64,000 bases of DNA from an uncultured Akkermansia sp. (GCA_944390825.1 CALXRG010000001.1:1-64000); one strand, 5' to 3'; positions 19,859 through 28,694 are shown, counted from the stretch's first letter. Made by a program: numbers and translations. Notes: generated by a model not told the origin, from the letters alone.

Positions 19859-20073
19859 GCACGAATCGCGCCATCAGGCTTTATCCTTCTCTTTGGCGCA
19901 TGGCGGCTCCGGGACCGGATGTCGGTTTTCCTACCCCCGGCAGCCGGATCGGCACGGGAGTACTCCGCTTGGCTGAAGGTTACCGGACAGCCACCCGGGG
20001 CGCGTTAAAAGCTATGACGCGTTTAGACGAGTTTATTCTTTCCTCCCGGGCAACCCTGTGGTATAAGAACGCC

Positions 20074-20805
20074 ATGAAACTATGGAAAAAAGCGATGCAA
20101 GTGGCGACGCTGGCCACGGTGATGCTTCCTTTTTCGCTGTCGGCTCAGGATGCCGTCCCGGCAGCCGATGATATTCTTGCGGCGATGCGGGATATGACGG
20201 TAAGCCAGGGAGAGCGGGACGTGATGGGCACTATCCGCAAGGGGCGCGACAAAGTACCGTTCAGTCTGAGCGCGCGCGGGGATACGATCGCATTCCAGTA
20301 CAAGCAGGACAATGCCTGGAAGCGTTTCGATGTCCGTATCCGTGAGAAGAACGTTGACCTGTACCAGGTGGAGGGTAACAGCGCCAAGCAAATGCCTCCC
20401 TCGACCTACACCCGGCCCATTGCCGGAACGGACGTCTGCTACGAAGATCTCTCCCTGCGCTTTCTCTACTGGAAGGGCGGCAAAGTAACACAGAACACTT
20501 CAGACTCCCGTATCAAGGGCCGTGACTGTTACATTGTTGAGGTGCCCAACCCCAACCCCGCTGTCGGTCAGTTTGCATGGGTGCGTATCTGGGTGGACAA
20601 GGAGAACGGCACCGCCTGGCAGATCGATGGATACGATCGCCTGGGCAAGCTGCGCAAGCGTTTCACAATCACTTCCGTTCAGAAACTCTCCGATGGCTCC
20701 TGGTTCTTCAAGCAGATGAAGCTTGAAGTGCGCAACCCTGAAAATCCCGCCCGGACTCTCTCCCTCAGCTATTTGGAGATGGATGACCTGCCGGATGCCG
20801 GCTGA
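20074..20805 (+). CDS. LolA-like outer-membrane lipoprotein-sorting protein
   Basis: A 243-residue exported protein with a clear signal peptide (residues 1-23, FSLSAQDA). The mature part is a half-open beta-barrel type seen in the outer membrane lipoprotein-sorting family: ADDILAAMRDMTVSQGERD, repeated strands, then RIWVDKENGTAWQIDGYDR and KQMKLEVRNP. It is related in fold to LolA/LolB and may carry lipids or lipoproteins. Start 20074 is used because a TATAAG -10 box (20062-20067) ends 6 nt before it; the -35 box is weak. The next gene follows after 8 nt. Confidence 0.75.
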   Translation: MKLWKKAMQVATLATVMLPFSLSAQDAVPAADDILAAMRDMTVSQGERDVMGTIRKGRDKVPFSLSARGDTIAFQYKQDNAWKRFDVRIREKNVDLYQVEGNSAKQMPPSTYTRPIAGTDVCYEDLSLRFLYWKGGKVTQNTSDSRIKGRDCYIVEVPNPNPAVGQFAWVRIWVDKENGTAWQIDGYDRLGKLRKRFTITSVQKLSDGSWFFKQMKLEVRNPENPARTLSLSYLEMDDLPDAG

Positions 20806-20813
20806 GAGGACCG

Positions 20814-21419
20814 ATGCACGTCGTGCTGAGAGCGTTGGCCGTGCTGCTGCCGGTGGCTTTGTTTGTCCTTTGGGTGATCAGCCTGGAGGACGAGTATGCT
20901 GCGGCTCATGGTGGGCGTGAGATTATCGTGGTCGTGCTCAAAGCACTGGGGGCACTGGTCGTGCTCGTCGCGTTGCTTTCGGTCATGCTGCGGCGCTGGT
21001 TGCTGCCTCTTTTCGGGCAAAAGGTATCGGAAGCACTTTACGCCGGCACTTACCTGCCGGGTGAGGATCCGCTGGTAGTGCTGGTTGCACGCATTGCAGA
21101 TGAGGCAGATGCCACCCTTCTGCCGGAATTGGAGGCGTTGGTTATGAGCGACGCCGGCCGCCTGCGTGGCTGGCAGGAGCTTGCCCGTCTCCTGCTGGAA
21201 GTCTTTCAGGATGCAAAAGCATCCCGTGATACCTTGCTGCGTGGTGCAGAGCATGTGCGAGGCAAAGAAGATAAGGCCCTGCTCCTGTATCGTGCCGGCA
21301 GACTTTCCGAATCCCGCCTGAACGATGCCTCAACAGCCCGTCACTGCTTTGAACAGGCTGCTGCCCGTTTCCCCAAGACTGTTTATGGCAGACTGGCCGC
21401 GCAGCATCTGAAGACCTGA
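20814..21419 (+). CDS. Two-helix membrane protein with TPR-like tail
   Basis: A 201-residue protein not assigned to a family. Two transmembrane helices (residues about 4-24 and 39-58) are followed by a soluble, Ala/Leu-rich helical region that looks like TPR repeats and ends TARHCFEQAAARFPKTVYGRLAA. It lies 8 nt downstream of the LolA-like gene, so the two are almost certainly co-transcribed and may act together at the envelope. Confidence 0.65.
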   Translation: MHVVLRALAVLLPVALFVLWVISLEDEYAAAHGGREIIVVVLKALGALVVLVALLSVMLRRWLLPLFGQKVSEALYAGTYLPGEDPLVVLVARIADEADATLLPELEALVMSDAGRLRGWQELARLLLEVFQDAKASRDTLLRGAEHVRGKEDKALLLYRAGRLSESRLNDASTARHCFEQAAARFPKTVYGRLAAQHLKT

Positions 21420-21773
21420 GTCAGTGCCTGTCCCCCCTGCTCGCTCTTACCCAGTCTCTCCTTCCCGGCGTTTCCCTCCTGATTGCGGCGACTTTCATCA
21501 GATGCCGACGTTGGACGCGCGGCTCAATTACTTGATGAACAGAGAAGAAATGAGGGAGGCTCCCTTGTTTCCTGCTCATTGTCCTGCATACATTAGTCCG
21601 CAGGTACCAAGGTTGTTTTCCTTTGATAACAGGCGTATAAGCTCCCCGTATTTTTCCTCTTTACTTTGGGGGAGAATTTCTCTACTGAAGCCTCTGCACG
21701 GCCGTTACGGCGGGGTGAAGGACAGTGACACAGTGGGTCTGTCAGATTATCAGGAGAGGTAAGGAGATGCAGC
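21420..21773. other. Spacer with long leader of the HTH gene
   Basis: No gene was found. The stretch contains the promoter at 21613-21641 and, after it, an AT-rich leader of about 126 nt. CTCCCC near 21642 and GGGGGAG near 21669 could pair in it. Confidence 0.4.
21613..21641 (+). promoter_or_regulatory. Promoter of the double-HTH gene
   Basis: TTGTTT (21613-21618), 17 bp, TATAAG (21636-21641). The leader to the ATG is about 126 nt, and it ends in a canonical AAGGAG ribosome binding site at 21761-21766, both unlike most genes in this window. Confidence 0.5.
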
Positions 21774-22379
21774 ATGTTGGGGCCAAATAAATTGCCGCGC
21801 ACGCTTCGTGGTGTGGGGGGAATCAAGTTGATAGACATGCCGGGGGTGATTTACCCGCCGGAGGTACTGACCGGGAAAGGTGGATGGGGACGGCGACGGG
21901 GGCACGTCTTTCGCGAGGCGCCCGAATGGGGAATTACGTCAGCTGGAGCGGCGCAGATTCTGGGTTGCACTGCATCTGCGGCGCGTTGTACCCTGAGCCG
22001 CCACCGGGTCAAATGCCGCAAGGTGCTGGATGCGGATAACATCATGCGCCTGTACTGGCATCGGGAACAGGTAGAAGATCTAGCAAAAAGGAGGGCGCCG
22101 GTCGTGGAGGCTCAGCCGAAGAAGTTGATTAGCGTGCAGGAAGCCCTGAAGATTCTGGGTGTGTCGCGAAGCTCGTTACACCGGTACTGCAGTAAGGGGA
22201 TGCTTACCGAGGTGAAAGTGCGTTACAGTTCCTCAGCCCGTGGTCTGCGGCTCAAGAGCTACTATATCAAATCGGAGACGATCAAGCTGCAGCGGCATTT
22301 GCAAGCTATGCGGAAAAAACAGGAGGAACTCAGCCGGATGCGGGCGAACTGGCAGGGAAAGCGTCAGGAAGAAAGATAA
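21774..22379 (+). CDS. Protein with two excisionase-like HTH domains
   Basis: A 201-residue basic protein. Two helix-turn-helix segments of the MerR/excisionase type are visible: ITSAGAAQILGCTASAARCT (about residues 54-73) and LISVQEALKILGVSRSSLHR (about 119-138), each followed by a putative wing. The C-terminus is highly charged. It is probably a DNA-binding regulator. It has a good Shine-Dalgarno sequence, unlike its neighbours. Its 3' end overlaps the convergent AP2-like gene by 16 bp, so the two transcripts are complementary at their tails. Known excisionases usually sit near an integrase; none is seen here. Confidence 0.65.
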   Translation: MLGPNKLPRTLRGVGGIKLIDMPGVIYPPEVLTGKGGWGRRRGHVFREAPEWGITSAGAAQILGCTASAARCTLSRHRVKCRKVLDADNIMRLYWHREQVEDLAKRRAPVVEAQPKKLISVQEALKILGVSRSSLHRYCSKGMLTEVKVRYSSSARGLRLKSYYIKSETIKLQRHLQAMRKKQEELSRMRANWQGKRQEER

Positions 22380-22597
22380 TGGTCGAAGACGGCACCAGGC
22401 TCGCCGGGCTGGAGCTTTAGATCGCTCAGGATTCTGCTGCGCATCTCCAAAGCAGCCTGCAGCGCCGCTTCTTCGCTGCCATACTGACGATCGGAAAAAT
22501 ACCTGGTGAACTGGTGACCATTGCGGCAAATACTGAGTCTCCAACCCTGAAAGGCCGTACGCTCATAAGTGTAGCGCGTGATATTTCGAATCTTCAT
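22364..22597 (-). CDS. Small standalone AP2-like protein (copy 1)
   Basis: A 77-residue protein that is essentially one AP2-type DNA-binding fold: three predicted strands (GWRLSICRNG, HQFTRYFSD) and a helix (YGSEEAALQAALEMRSRIL). It is closely related to the protein at 46243-46566, with 34 of the first 44 residues identical. The longer open frame upstream is rejected because the shared sequence begins exactly at this Met. No integrase or nuclease domain is attached. It converges on, and overlaps by 16 bp, the double-HTH gene. Probable role: DNA binding; target unknown. Confidence 0.7.
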   Translation of the reverse strand: MKIRNITRYTYERTAFQGWRLSICRNGHQFTRYFSDRQYGSEEAALQAALEMRSRILSDLKLQPGEPGAVFDHYLSS

Positions 22598-22902
22598 AAC
22601 GGTACAGGGTACAACCCCGAACCGTTTCACAGGTTTCAGCAAAAAGAACAAAACATCCGACTAAACAACAGATATCGTGACACTCTCTTCATCACTCGGG
22701 TGAAAGAGCTTGATAAAAGCTGTTTTCCCCTGCCGGCGGCGAGCTGACTCATTGCCGTACACCCCCGCGAAACCTCAGGTGCCGGTACCCGGTATGCTGT
22801 GGGGCTCGCCCGGTATGGAGCACAGATGCTCCGCGGCTCATTCCGGAGAGGGCAGAGCACAGGGAGAGCCGAACCTTCCCTGCCTGCTGGGGACAAACCT
22901 GC
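22598..22902. other. Spacer without a recognisable gene
   Basis: Open frames here are short and have no protein-like features. The AP2-like gene's promoter should lie at the left end, but no convincing -35/-10 pair was found. GAAAC occurs twice within 14 bp at about 22626-22639 on the minus strand. Confidence 0.3.
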
Positions 22903-23409
22903 TCAGACGGGCTTGCGCTCACGGAAAAGATGCGCTCTCAAAGGATCAGAGGCAGCCAGATGAGCATAACCGATGGCGAGGGCATCCGCTGCATCAGGGG
23001 CCGGAGTTTCCGTGAGGTGGAGCAGAGCCCGCATCATAAAAGCGACCTGCTGCTTGCCGGCTCCGCCGCGGCCGACAGTGGCCAGTTTGACGCAGCTGGG
23101 AGGATACTCCATAATGGGTAGTCCGTGACTGGCCGCAGCCAGCACCGCTACACCACGGGCAGACCCCATCGCAATCGCCGTGCGGTGCGACTGCACATAA
23201 ATAACGCCCTCGATCGCCAGCTCATCAGGCTTCCAGCGATCAATCAACTCACAGAGGAATCCGAAGATCGTACACAAGCAGGCACTCTGACTGCGCTGCG
23301 AGGGCTGACTCAGCGTACCATAGTCCAGCGCACGGGCCTCACGGTAATCTCCCTCGAGCACTGCATAGCCCATCTTGCGGATGGCCGGATCAATACTCAG
23401 CACACGCAT
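22903..23409 (-). CDS. ruvC: Holliday junction resolvase RuvC
   Basis: A 168-residue RNase-H-fold endonuclease resolving Holliday junctions with RuvAB. Catalytic acidic residues are in place: Asp7 (LSIDPAIRKMGYAV), Glu67 (DELAIEGVIY), and Asp141/Asp144 (PDAADALAIGYAH). The signature AxAxGxxRG-like segment appears as AIAMGSARGVAVLAA. ATG at 23409 is preferred; an in-frame GTG lies two codons earlier. The start is only 8 nt past the stop of the DEAD-box helicase gene on the same strand, so the two form an operon. ruvA and ruvB are not in the window. Confidence 0.95.
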   Translation of the reverse strand: MRVLSIDPAIRKMGYAVLEGDYREARALDYGTLSQPSQRSQSACLCTIFGFLCELIDRWKPDELAIEGVIYVQSHRTAIAMGSARGVAVLAAASHGLPIMEYPPSCVKLATVGRGGAGKQQVAFMMRALLHLTETPAPDAADALAIGYAHLAASDPLRAHLFRERKPV

Positions 23410-23417
23410 GAGCACTT

Positions 23418-24620
23418 TTAGCGGTGGCGGCGGTGGAGTTTCGGTGCCGGGCGAGGCTTACGGATGGGTCGCACCCCCTCATCGAGCAGTGCCGTGTAGG
23501 CGTAGTTAAAGCCGTCGAGCTTGCGGCGCTCAATTTTCTGCTTGATGAAAAGCTCCACGCTCTTGGCGAAATCCACCTCATCCGCCGTAAGCAGGGTGAA
23601 GGCATCCCCTGTCGCTTCCGCGCGTCCGGTTCGCCCGATGCGGTGCACATAATCCTCCGGATTCTCCGGCACGCGGTAATTGATCACGTGGGTGACGCCA
23701 CTCACATCGATACCGCGGGCCGCGACGTCCGTAGCCACCAGGATGCGGTACTTATCCTCCTTGAAGCCCTTGAGCGCCTCCATGCGCTCGCGTTGGGGAA
23801 TATCCGAATGCATCACCGTCACCTGGTCTCCCCATCCGGCATTCTTCATCATGGTGCAGACCGCATCCGCCTCCTTGCGGGTGCGGGTGAAAATCATCAG
23901 ATTACGGAAATCCGTTGCCTTAGCCAGAGCGAGCAGCAATTCATCACGCTGATCAAGCCCCACCGGATAAAACGCATGCGAAATGGTCGACGCCACCTCA
24001 CGGCGGGCGATAGCAATCTCCACCGGATCCGTCAGGCACCACTTCGCAAACCCCTGCAGGATCTGCGGCATCGTCGCCGAAAAGAAAAGCGTCTGCCGTC
24101 CCTCCCAAGGGCAGAGGTTAACAATCTTGCGCACAATCGGCAAAAATCCCATGTCCGTCATACGGTCAACCTCATCGAGCACCAGCGTCCTGATGTGCTT
24201 GAATTTCATATTGCCGCGGTAGAAATGATCCACCAGCCGGCCGGGAGTCGCCACCACCACATCAGCGCCCGCCCGCAGCGCTTCGGACTGAGCGCCGTAA
24301 CCCACCCCACCATAGAGCAGAGCCACCTTCACCGGCGTATGAGCTGCGTACGTACGGAAAGCCTCAGCCAGCTGATCCGCCAGCTCGCGGGTCGGCTCAA
24401 GCACCAGAATCTGAGGCTGCCCGGTCGGCTCCAGACGCGAAAGCAACGGAAGGGCGAAAGCCGCGGACTTGCCTGTACCTGTTTGAGAAGCACCAATCAC
24501 ATCCTTACCGAGCAAAATCTGCGGTATCGCCTGCTCCTGGATGGGGGTAGGATGTTCATAGCCGCATTCCTTTACGGCTTCCAAAATAGGGGCGGATAAG
24601 CCCAGTTCGTCGAATGTCAT
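23418..24620 (-). CDS. DEAD-box RNA helicase (RhlE-like)
   Basis: A 400-residue ATP-dependent RNA helicase with all core motifs: Q motif (PTPIQEQAI), ASQTGTGKS (44-52), PTRELA, TPGRL, motif II as DEVD at 149-152 rather than DEAD, SAT, and HRIGRTGRAEATG. The C-terminal tail is short and basic (RKPRPAPKLHRRHR), as in RhlE/CshA-type proteins active in ribosome assembly or RNA decay. Upstream, GATAAC ends 3 nt before the ATG with TTGAAC 18 bp earlier, a weak but position-consistent promoter. It heads an operon with ruvC. Confidence 0.93.
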   Translation of the reverse strand: MTFDELGLSAPILEAVKECGYEHPTPIQEQAIPQILLGKDVIGASQTGTGKSAAFALPLLSRLEPTGQPQILVLEPTRELADQLAEAFRTYAAHTPVKVALLYGGVGYGAQSEALRAGADVVVATPGRLVDHFYRGNMKFKHIRTLVLDEVDRMTDMGFLPIVRKIVNLCPWEGRQTLFFSATMPQILQGFAKWCLTDPVEIAIARREVASTISHAFYPVGLDQRDELLLALAKATDFRNLMIFTRTRKEADAVCTMMKNAGWGDQVTVMHSDIPQRERMEALKGFKEDKYRILVATDVAARGIDVSGVTHVINYRVPENPEDYVHRIGRTGRAEATGDAFTLLTADEVDFAKSVELFIKQKIERRKLDGFNYAYTALLDEGVRPIRKPRPAPKLHRRHR

Positions 24621-24701
24621 CGTGTTATCTTGTGTCTTCTTCTGTCAGTTCAAAAATGCAGTGCACGCGCACCGGCCTCTCCAGCCAACGCACCGGGAAA
24701 C

Positions 24702-25334
24702 TCAGGTGAGGTAAGGATTATTGAGCAACTCCTCCTGCAGCGTACTGGCCGGGCCATGCCCACTCAAAACGCGCAGATGCGGATCAAGCGGCGTAAGCTT
24801 CAGACGGATACCTTCCACCAATGCAGAGAAACTGCCACCCGGGAAATCCGTGCGGCCAATCGCCCCGGCAAACAGCACATCTCCCGTCAGCAATACGCCG
24901 GCGTCAGGCAACTCGTACACCAGGCTGTCCTGCGAGTGACCGGGGACGTGGTACATACGCCACTCCCTTCCACCCCAATTTGCCTGCGTGCGCGAACTCC
25001 CAATGACATCATCCACCTCAAACGCAGCCACATGCAGCGGCAATCCCCAGCCGCGCGTTGCCAAATCCTCCAGCGTCAGCGACGGGCTGTATGACGAGTG
25101 AGCATGAATCACACAACCCGTCAGCTTTCTGAGCCTTGCCGCATCCTGCACATGGTCAAAATGCTGGTGAGTCAACAGCAAATGCCTCAGACGGGCTCCC
25201 TCCGGCATCTCGGTCAGAACCCAATCGGCAAACCCCTCGGGAGCGTCAATGGCCACATAACCATCAGCACCCTCCAGCAGGTATCCATTGCACATGACTG
25301 GCCCGCCACAGTACATCCGGACGTCATTTCCCAT
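24702..25334 (-). CDS. MBL-fold metallo-hydrolase (glyoxalase II-like)
   Basis: A 210-residue metallo-beta-lactamase-fold hydrolase. The metal-binding motifs are complete: THQHFDH (55-61), VPGHSQDS, TGDVLFAGAIGRTD and the terminal SGHGPAS. This combination is typical of YcbL-like type II glyoxalases and related thioester hydrolases; the exact substrate cannot be read. The ATG at 25334 is chosen because the -10 box ends 6 nt before it and overlaps the earlier in-frame start. Confidence 0.88.
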   Translation of the reverse strand: MGNDVRMYCGGPVMCNGYLLEGADGYVAIDAPEGFADWVLTEMPEGARLRHLLLTHQHFDHVQDAARLRKLTGCVIHAHSSYSPSLTLEDLATRGWGLPLHVAAFEVDDVIGSSRTQANWGGREWRMYHVPGHSQDSLVYELPDAGVLLTGDVLFAGAIGRTDFPGGSFSALVEGIRLKLTPLDPHLRVLSGHGPASTLQEELLNNPYLT

Positions 25335-25340
25335 GCCGGG

Positions 25341-25369
25341 AGTATACACCCTTTCTTCGGACTTGGCTA
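25341..25369 (-). promoter_or_regulatory. Promoter of the MBL hydrolase gene
   Basis: Minus strand TAGCCA (25364-25369, weak -35), 17 bp, TATACT (25341-25346), then 6 nt to the ATG. Confidence 0.6.
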
Positions 25370-25524
25370 GCCTAAAGTTACGCCGGCATCACCCTTCGGG
25401 GCGCGAGCTGTTGCATTGAGACTGTATCCCGTCCCGGTGGGTCACTATGCCATTTTTGTCTATCGGAGGTCTGACACAGAGATCCGACCTTGACGCAACA
25501 AACAGCCCGCCCCCTGTTGGGGAA

Positions 25525-26208
25525 CTACTTTTCCCAGCGTCTCTGCCGCAGAGCCTCCTGTGCAGCTGCCATCTCCGCCTTGTGCTTGCTGGCGGCCTCT
25601 GCACGGGCCAACTCCATACCGTGCCACAACGCACGGGCGACAAAGGGGCCGGCTGGGCTTGTCTCGTCCACAGGCTGCGTCTCATAGGTCGGCGCCACAT
25701 TGTCGATAGCCTGGAGCAATTCCAGCAGCTGTCCCTTAAAGTTAACCGACAGATACTCGCGCGCACGGCTCAGGCTGTCCTTCAGCAACGCCAGCGACAC
25801 CTTGCGGGCCGCCTGATAGTTGGAATCCATCATCACGGCACCGATCACACTCTCAAACGTGTTTGCCAGCACCGACTGCGTCTGCCGTCCCCCGGTCTTT
25901 TCCAGCTGGGGACTCATCTCCAACTCCTCGCCCCAACCCAACCGGCGGCAAAGCCCGGCCAAATGCTGACGGCTCACAATCCCGGCGCGCAACTTCGTCA
26001 ACTCGCCCTCATCCGCCTTTGGGTAAAGCGTAAAAAGCTCACGGCTCACCACCAGCTCCAGCACAGCATCCCCCAAATACTCCAGACGCTCGTAGGCCAG
26101 GTTGGTGCTGCGCTTCTGATCCACACTCGGATGCGTCAGCGCCTGGCGCAGCCAAGCCTCGTCCGTGAAGCGATAACCCAGGCTCTTCTCTACAGCGTCC
26201 CTGTCCAT
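25525..26208 (-). CDS. rnc: Ribonuclease III
   Basis: A 227-residue double-strand-specific endoribonuclease for rRNA and mRNA processing. The RNase III signature ERLEYLGDAV is at residues 40-49 with the catalytic Asp/Glu, and the second acidic cluster is in NTFESVIGAVMMD. The C-terminal dsRNA-binding domain runs from about 155 and ends AAAQEALRQRRWEK. Start 26208 is used because the -10 box (26216-26221) overlaps the upstream in-frame ATG. It stands alone, not with era or acpP. Confidence 0.95.
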   Translation of the reverse strand: MDRDAVEKSLGYRFTDEAWLRQALTHPSVDQKRSTNLAYERLEYLGDAVLELVVSRELFTLYPKADEGELTKLRAGIVSRQHLAGLCRRLGWGEELEMSPQLEKTGGRQTQSVLANTFESVIGAVMMDSNYQAARKVSLALLKDSLSRAREYLSVNFKGQLLELLQAIDNVAPTYETQPVDETSPAGPFVARALWHGMELARAEAASKHKAEMAAAQEALRQRRWEK

Positions 26209-26215
26209 GGCCCGC

Positions 26216-26244
26216 ATTCTAGCACACCCCTCCCTCCCTGACCA
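26216..26244 (-). promoter_or_regulatory. rnc promoter
   Basis: Minus strand TGGTCA (26239-26244), 17 bp, TAGAAT (26216-26221), 7 nt to the ATG. Confidence 0.65.
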
Positions 26245-26323
26245 GTACAATATCCCCTCCACCCCCAATCTCCTATCCCCCCCAATCTCCCCCATCTGCG
26301 GCCATACACTTCCTTATCGTCCG

Positions 26324-26358
26324 GCACCTCTTCATTGCCATGCACCTCTTCATTGCCA
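26324..26358. repeat. Two 18-bp tandem repeats
   Basis: GCACCTCTTCATTGCCA occurs at 26324-26340 and again, identical, at 26342-26358. Confidence 0.85.
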
Positions 26359-26546
26359 GCCCCCACCGCAGCAGTCCCCAGTCAGGCATCCGCTCACCCT
26401 TCAGCCCCTAAGCACCACTTGCGTTCCGGAACGGCCCTCCGTCACCCCCTGCGGCGGGGACCGCATATCATCCACCCTACGCACTAACCGCCATGCGCTT
26501 ACAACGCGCGCGCGTATATTTTATATGAGTAGAACACGATTTAGCC

Positions 26547-26576
26547 TTGTCAAGACCTCCCCCAAAATGATAGGGT
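26547..26576 (+). promoter_or_regulatory. Promoter of the GH36-like gene
   Basis: TTGTCA (26547-26552), 18 bp, TAGGGT (26571-26576), 6 nt to the ATG at 26583. Confidence 0.6.
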
Positions 26577-26582
26577 ACACGC

Positions 26583-28634
26583 ATGTCTCATCATATCATG
26601 ACCGGACTGTTGTCGCTGGGCATTCTTGCCGGCGGGCTGGCCGTGGCAGATACTGCCCCGGCGCCTGCGGCTGCGCCCGGTGTGTCCCAGAATCAGAACT
26701 GCACGATCATTGAAAATGAGTTCGTAAGCGTTGAAGTCTACAAGTCTGCCCGCAAGCTGGCCGGCGTGATTGTGCAGGATAAAATCAACGGCCGCAGCTA
26801 CAGCCTCGGCAACGATATTTTCGCCCTCACGGTGCAGGATGAAGCCGTCAACGAAGCCTGCTCCGACAAAGAGCAGCAGGAAACCTTCTCCACCATCTCC
26901 GCTGCCAACCTGCTTTGCGGCAACATTCAGGTGGAAGACATCGCCCCCATTGCTGACGCACGCCGCCTGGTCGACCGCAAAGCCGGCAAACGCATCACCG
27001 TTCCTTTCTCTGTCACCAGCGATGGCAAAAACATCATCTGGTCGCTCGAACTGCGCGAAGGCCAGCCCTACGTCCGGGTTGCCCTTGCCGTCAAGCCGAT
27101 GCAGTTCAAAATGCCGGTACGCAAAGTCACCCTGCTGGATATCGCTGCTCCTGAGGCCCGCGTCGAAGGCAGCGTCAAAGGCGCTCCCGTCGTTGCAGCC
27201 GGCAACAGGCTCTTCGCCGGCGTGGAGCACCCCATGAGCAGCGCAGAAGTCACAGAAACCGGCTTCACGTGCTCACTGGACCGCACCACCGACCTTCCCG
27301 TGCGCACCACCACAAACTTCAGCGCCGTCCTTGGCTTCTGCCAGCCCTCACAGCTGCGCCGCACCTTCCAGCTCTCCTACATCAACATGGAGCGCGCCCG
27401 AGCCTATGATCCCTTCCTGAACTACAACACCTGGTACGACATCGGCTACTTCACCCCCTACAACGAAGCTGACGCCCTGGAAACTATCCGCCTCTTCGGC
27501 GAGGAGCTTGTCCGCAAGCGCGGTGTCCAGATGGATTCCTTCCTCATGGACGACGGCTGGGACGACACCACCACCATGTGGCAATTCCACAAAGGACTGC
27601 CCAACGAGTTCCGCAAAGTCAAGGAACTCGCCTCCAGCTACAAATCCGCACCAGGCGTCTGGTTCTCCCCGTGGGGCGGCTACGGTCCGCCCAAAGAAGC
27701 CCGCATCAAAGCCTCGGGAGGCACCTACGAGACCAACGAAAGCGGCTTTGCCCTCTCCGGTCCGAAGTACTACGAGCGCTTCAAAGAGATGTGCCTGCAC
27801 ATGATACGGGAGAACGGCATCAATCACTTCAAGTTCGACGGCACCTCCGGCGAAGCTGAGCCGACCGAAGGCTCGAAGTTCGGCTCCGACTTTGAAGCTA
27901 TCATCGCCCTGATCGACGAACTTCGTGCCGAGAAGCCCGACATTTACATCAACCTTACCACCGGCACCTGGGCTTCGCCCTTCTGGTTCGGCATTGCCGA
28001 CTCCATCTGGCGCGGCAACTGGGATCACGACTTCTGCGGCGAGGGCTCTGAGCGCAATCAGTGGATTACCTTCCGCGATGCCATGATCTACAAGAACAAC
28101 GTGGAAATCTCACCGCTCTTCCCGATCAACTCCCTCATGACCCACGGCGTCATCTACAACAAGGGGGCACGGGGCCTCAAGACCACCTCCGGCGACGACC
28201 TCGCCAAGGAAATCTGGAGCGGCTTTGCTCTGGGCACCCAGATGCAGGAGATGTACATCACGCCTTCCATGCTCACGCAGGCCGAGTGGGACACCCTTGC
28301 GGCTGCCGCCAAGTGGACCCGCGAGAATGCAGACGTCATGGTTGACACCCACTGGGTAGGCGGAGATCCCTCCGAGCTCGCCATCTACGGCTTTGCCTCC
28401 TGGTCACCGCGCAAAGGTATTCTCTGCCTGCGCAACCCCAACGCCATCGAGCAAAGCTACAGCTTTGACCCCGCAGCCGTCTTTGAGCTGCCGGTCGGAG
28501 CGGCCACTACCTACAAGCTCTCCTCGCCGAAGGGTGACAAGCTGCCCGCCGAAACCATCCAAGCAGGCAAGCCTGTGACTGTCAAAATGGCACCCTTCGA
28601 AGTACTGGTTCTGGAAGCCACTCCGGCTCAGTAA
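26583..28634 (+). CDS. Secreted GH36-like glycoside hydrolase
   Basis: A 683-residue exported protein (signal peptide about 1-23). An N-terminal beta-domain precedes a TIM barrel of alpha-galactosidase clan type: FLMDDGWDD, then NHFKFDGTSGE with the probable nucleophile Asp in KFD, and GNWDHDFCGEG as the candidate acid/base region. A C-terminal beta-domain follows. In gut Verrucomicrobia such proteins are sometimes mis-annotated as enterotoxins. The likely role is removal of alpha-linked galactose or GalNAc from host glycans, an inference from fold and lineage. It is monocistronic, leaderless by promoter spacing, and closed by a strong terminator. Confidence 0.75.
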   Translation: MSHHIMTGLLSLGILAGGLAVADTAPAPAAAPGVSQNQNCTIIENEFVSVEVYKSARKLAGVIVQDKINGRSYSLGNDIFALTVQDEAVNEACSDKEQQETFSTISAANLLCGNIQVEDIAPIADARRLVDRKAGKRITVPFSVTSDGKNIIWSLELREGQPYVRVALAVKPMQFKMPVRKVTLLDIAAPEARVEGSVKGAPVVAAGNRLFAGVEHPMSSAEVTETGFTCSLDRTTDLPVRTTTNFSAVLGFCQPSQLRRTFQLSYINMERARAYDPFLNYNTWYDIGYFTPYNEADALETIRLFGEELVRKRGVQMDSFLMDDGWDDTTTMWQFHKGLPNEFRKVKELASSYKSAPGVWFSPWGGYGPPKEARIKASGGTYETNESGFALSGPKYYERFKEMCLHMIRENGINHFKFDGTSGEAEPTEGSKFGSDFEAIIALIDELRAEKPDIYINLTTGTWASPFWFGIADSIWRGNWDHDFCGEGSERNQWITFRDAMIYKNNVEISPLFPINSLMTHGVIYNKGARGLKTTSGDDLAKEIWSGFALGTQMQEMYITPSMLTQAEWDTLAAAAKWTRENADVMVDTHWVGGDPSELAIYGFASWSPRKGILCLRNPNAIEQSYSFDPAAVFELPVGAATTYKLSSPKGDKLPAETIQAGKPVTVKMAPFEVLVLEATPAQ

Positions 28635-28661
28635 CCACCCGCGAGCAAGCTCACAGCCTCA

Positions 28662-28694
28662 CCCGCCGCTGCCATGGCAGCGGCGGGTATTTTT
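28662..28694 (+). terminator. Terminator of the GH36-like gene
   Basis: A perfect inverted repeat CCCGCCGCTGCC (28662-28673) and GGCAGCGGCGGG (28676-28687), followed by TATTTTTG. Confidence 0.92.

Larger units (their letters stand above)
26222..26582. other. C/T-rich divergent spacer
   Basis: No gene was found between the divergent rnc and glycosidase genes. The left part is pyrimidine-rich and contains duplicated segments. The right end holds the glycosidase promoter. Confidence 0.5.

Noticed and set aside
22364..22597. Integrase or homing endonuclease
   Set aside because: Only the AP2-like fold is present; there is no catalytic Tyr or HNH motif.
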